DNA of 8,342 nucleotides from positions 1 through 8,342 of the forward strand of contig CAMWMW010000052.1 in assembly GCA_947175455.1 (NCBI GenBank). Direction: 5' to 3'. The notes below the pieces were generated by a model. The model ran no database searches, was not told the DNA's origin, and saw nothing but the letters and a program-made list of their open reading frames with translations. The DNA comes from an uncultured Porphyromonadaceae bacterium. Lineage in GTDB: Bacteria; Bacteroidota; Bacteroidia; Bacteroidales; Muribaculaceae. Positions within the stretch are counted from its first letter, which is position 1; each line of letters opens with the position of its first letter. Shown in pieces: positions 6,825 through 8,342 of this stretch. The position numbers were made by a program, and so were the translations under genes.

Positions 6825-7244
6825 TCACTCTTCTGTTTTTTCCTCTTTCTCCTCCTCTTCGGCGAATCTGGTGAAACCGTTTTCCACGAGAATATTATAC
6901 CATGTGAAGAGCTTCTTGATATCATTCTCGTATACACGTTCACGGTCATAGTCCTCGACTATCGCCTCAAATGCCTGACGAAGACCTTTAGATGCCAGCA
7001 ATTCCTTGACATCGATTTTCTTTCCTTCATATTTCGCATATACCTTGTCAAGAATCTCGCCAAGCGGGGTGTCGCCAGATTCCGTATACATGGCTATGTC
7101 GCCGAGCGAAACCACTTTGTCGCGTGCATGAGCGGGAAAACGTTTGCCGCTGCCAAGTTCCTCTACGATGAGAGTGCCTTTCCCTTGCGAAACAATCCTG
7201 AACAGGCCGGGACGTCCTGTGATAGATAAAATTTCTCTTAACAT
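6825..7244 (-). CDS. DUF5606 family protein, Bacteroidota-specific, function unknown
   Basis: 139 residues, no signal peptide or membrane segment, so probably cytosolic. The N-terminal half carries the family's conserved wording: ILSITGRPGLFRIVSQGKG (5-23), then LIVEEL, a basic patch at KRFPAHARDKV (34-44) and SLGDIAMYT (46-54). The second half is helical and charged, with the conserved DIKKLFTWYNILVENGF (108-124). The tail (129-139) is almost entirely Glu/Lys/Thr and likely disordered. The ATG is one base after the coaE stop (TGA-T-ATG), implying translational coupling. Family assignment is by recognition; no biochemical function is known to me. Linkage to coaE and ybbR suggests a housekeeping role. 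Confidence 0.9.
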   Translation of the reverse strand: MLREILSITGRPGLFRIVSQGKGTLIVEELGSGKRFPAHARDKVVSLGDIAMYTESGDTPLGEILDKVYAKYEGKKIDVKELLASKGLRQAFEAIVEDYDRERVYENDIKKLFTWYNILVENGFTRFAEEEEKEEKTEE

Positions 7245-7245
7245 A

Positions 7246-7857
7246 TCATTCTAATTTTTTTGATTCAACTTCAAGTAAAATGTCAATCTGCTCAATCAAT
7301 GACGAATCTCCGGAATTGGAGATGCGCTTTGTCTTATCAGGTGGCAACATGTCGAACTCGCTCTGCTGAGTCCTGATACGTTGCATGAGATCTTTCTCCG
7401 TGATTCCGCCTCTGCCGAGTGCCCTGCGGATACGAAGCTTTTCAGGCGACTCTACAAGCCATATGCTGTCACACATCCGGTCAAGCCCGGACGTGGCAAT
7501 TATCGCAGACTCGACAAAACACAATGTGTCTTTTCCGGTCTTCCGCCATATGTCCAGATCTTTTCTCACGGCAGCGTGCACAAGCCGGTTGAGCCATATG
7601 CGCTCCTCTTCAACGGAGAAGACCCTCGACGATATAAGCTTGCGGTCAAGACTGCCGTCGGCAAGGACACAGGATTCTCCGAAACGTTCCCTGAGAGCGG
7701 CAATGATCTCTTCAGACCCGGTCATAAGCTCTTTCGCACGGGAGTCACAATCGTAAACACGATATCCCTTCAGACGGAGAATGCGGGAGACCACACTTTT
7801 TCCGGCTCCTATTCCGCCGGTTATGCCTACAAGCGATGCTTCCTGAGTTTCAGCCAT
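7246..7857 (-). CDS. coaE: Dephospho-CoA kinase
   Basis: Catalyses the last step of coenzyme A synthesis: ATP phosphorylates the 3'-hydroxyl of the ribose in dephospho-CoA. It is cytosolic, and 203 residues is the usual length. The P-loop is GGIGAGKS (14-21) within VGITGGIGAGKSVVSRIL. The conserved DxD is D36-C37-D38 (YDCDSRA; commonly DAD). LVHAAV (92-97) corresponds to the family's LVHPxV, and FVESAIIATSGLD (114-126) to the VPLLFE region, somewhat diverged. A basic lid segment (RIRRALGRGG, 142-151) and the late ISNSGDSSLIEQI motif (179-191) complete the fold. The ATG lies 3 bases after the ybbR stop, and the stop lies 1 base before the DUF5606 ATG. Confidence 0.96.
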   Translation of the reverse strand: MAETQEASLVGITGGIGAGKSVVSRILRLKGYRVYDCDSRAKELMTGSEEIIAALRERFGESCVLADGSLDRKLISSRVFSVEEERIWLNRLVHAAVRKDLDIWRKTGKDTLCFVESAIIATSGLDRMCDSIWLVESPEKLRIRRALGRGGITEKDLMQRIRTQQSEFDMLPPDKTKRISNSGDSSLIEQIDILLEVESKKLE

Positions 7858-7860
7858 GAC

Positions 7861-8342
7861 CTACTGTTTTACGAGCGTATACTCGACTGAATCGGTAAAC
7901 ATCTGCGGACTCTCCACATAATCCGCGAAACTGTGGATGCTGACCGGAAGACGATCGCCGGAATATTTGTATATATCCCTGTAATCGACAGTCACATCCA
8001 CCGGAACAAGATCACTGTTGAAAAGACTCATAGGCACATAATAGACAACCTGCACCCGGTTCGGGAAAAGCAAAAGGCTCTCTCCTTCGGGAACATTAAG
8101 TGCCGAGACCGTAGCCATGGATTCTTTCTTCACCAGTGGTTCGACAGGTATCTTCACCTTTACCGATGCAGGGACAATCCTCACCGTAGGTATGGGACTC
8201 AGAGGAACCTCCACTTCCGTGGTCTCCGACAGATTGCGTCTCACTATAGGCTGCGTATACACTCTGGTGATTGTGTCGATCGCCTCGGAGTAGGAATACA
8301 CAAGCGCATAGCGCTGCAACGGCTTCGGAGACTCGCTGATGA
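7861..8342 (-). CDS. YbbR/CdaR-like domain protein (N-terminal part missing)
   Basis: The frame is open to the right edge (I-S-E-S-P-K-P-L-Q-R-Y at the edge), so only the last 159 residues are present and the TTG near 8319 is not a start. The sequence shows the YbbR repeat pattern: SEAIDTITRVYTQPI near the start, then alternating hydrophobic beta-strands (VRIVPASVKVKIPVEPL), VPEGESLLLFPNRVQVVYYVP, and VPVDVTVDYRDI. In Firmicutes, YbbR proteins (CdaR) regulate the c-di-AMP cyclase CdaA; Bacteroidota homologues are membrane-anchored by an N-terminal helix that would lie off-window. I do not infer c-di-AMP control here. It is the upstream member of the coaE-DUF5606 operon. Confidence 0.82.
   Translation of the reverse strand, partial: ISESPKPLQRYALVYSYSEAIDTITRVYTQPIVRRNLSETTEVEVPLSPIPTVRIVPASVKVKIPVEPLVKKESMATVSALNVPEGESLLLFPNRVQVVYYVPMSLFNSDLVPVDVTVDYRDIYKYSGDRLPVSIHSFADYVESPQMFTDSVEYTLVKQ

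Noticed and set aside
6729..7229. Plus-strand open frame of 166 codons opposite the DUF5606 gene
   Set aside because: Its translation resembles no protein family and it lies antisense to a clearly recognised conserved gene.

Overview
The window looks like ordinary chromosome from a Bacteroidales bacterium, probably a gut lineage (Bacteroides/Muribaculaceae-like). Three things support this: a Bacteroidota-only DUF5606 gene next to coaE, a TonB-dependent receptor with an N-terminal carboxypeptidase-regulatory-like domain followed by a lipoprotein gene, and a promoter matching the Bacteroidota sigma-factor consensus (TTTG-N20-TATCTTTG). The family-level placement is a guess.

Layout. The left end (1-1605, + strand) is the 3' three quarters of htpG, the bacterial Hsp90 chaperone, cut off by the window edge. 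It converges on a minus-strand transport pair, and a 61-base perfect inverted repeat (1652-1712) between them looks like a shared bidirectional terminator. On the minus strand, read right to left, come: the end of a YbbR/CdaR-like gene (cut by the window edge), coaE (last step of coenzyme A synthesis) and a DUF5606 gene, packed with gaps of 3 and 1 bases as one operon. Next is a 320-base stretch with no large gene, then a TonB-dependent outer-membrane receptor and, 12 bases on, a large lipoprotein with OB-fold-like segments.

The 320-base stretch (6505-6824) is the most interesting part. On the minus strand it has a near-perfect promoter, a 22-codon open frame with an unusually good ribosome-binding site, a 16-base perfect palindrome over that frame's stop codon, and a 20-bp perfect hairpin with a U-rich 3' flank. 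About 70 bases later the receptor gene starts. This is laid out like a transcription-attenuation leader, or like a small independent RNA/peptide gene ending in its own terminator. Which of the two it is cannot be decided from sequence alone.

How the genes work together. The receptor should import a substrate across the outer membrane using TonB energy, and the lipoprotein is probably its partner in place of the SusD-type protein seen in glycan loci. The substrate cannot be read from the sequence. The lipoprotein carries three diverged copies of one sequence module placed around the OB-like region. The ybbR-coaE-DUF5606 group and htpG are housekeeping.
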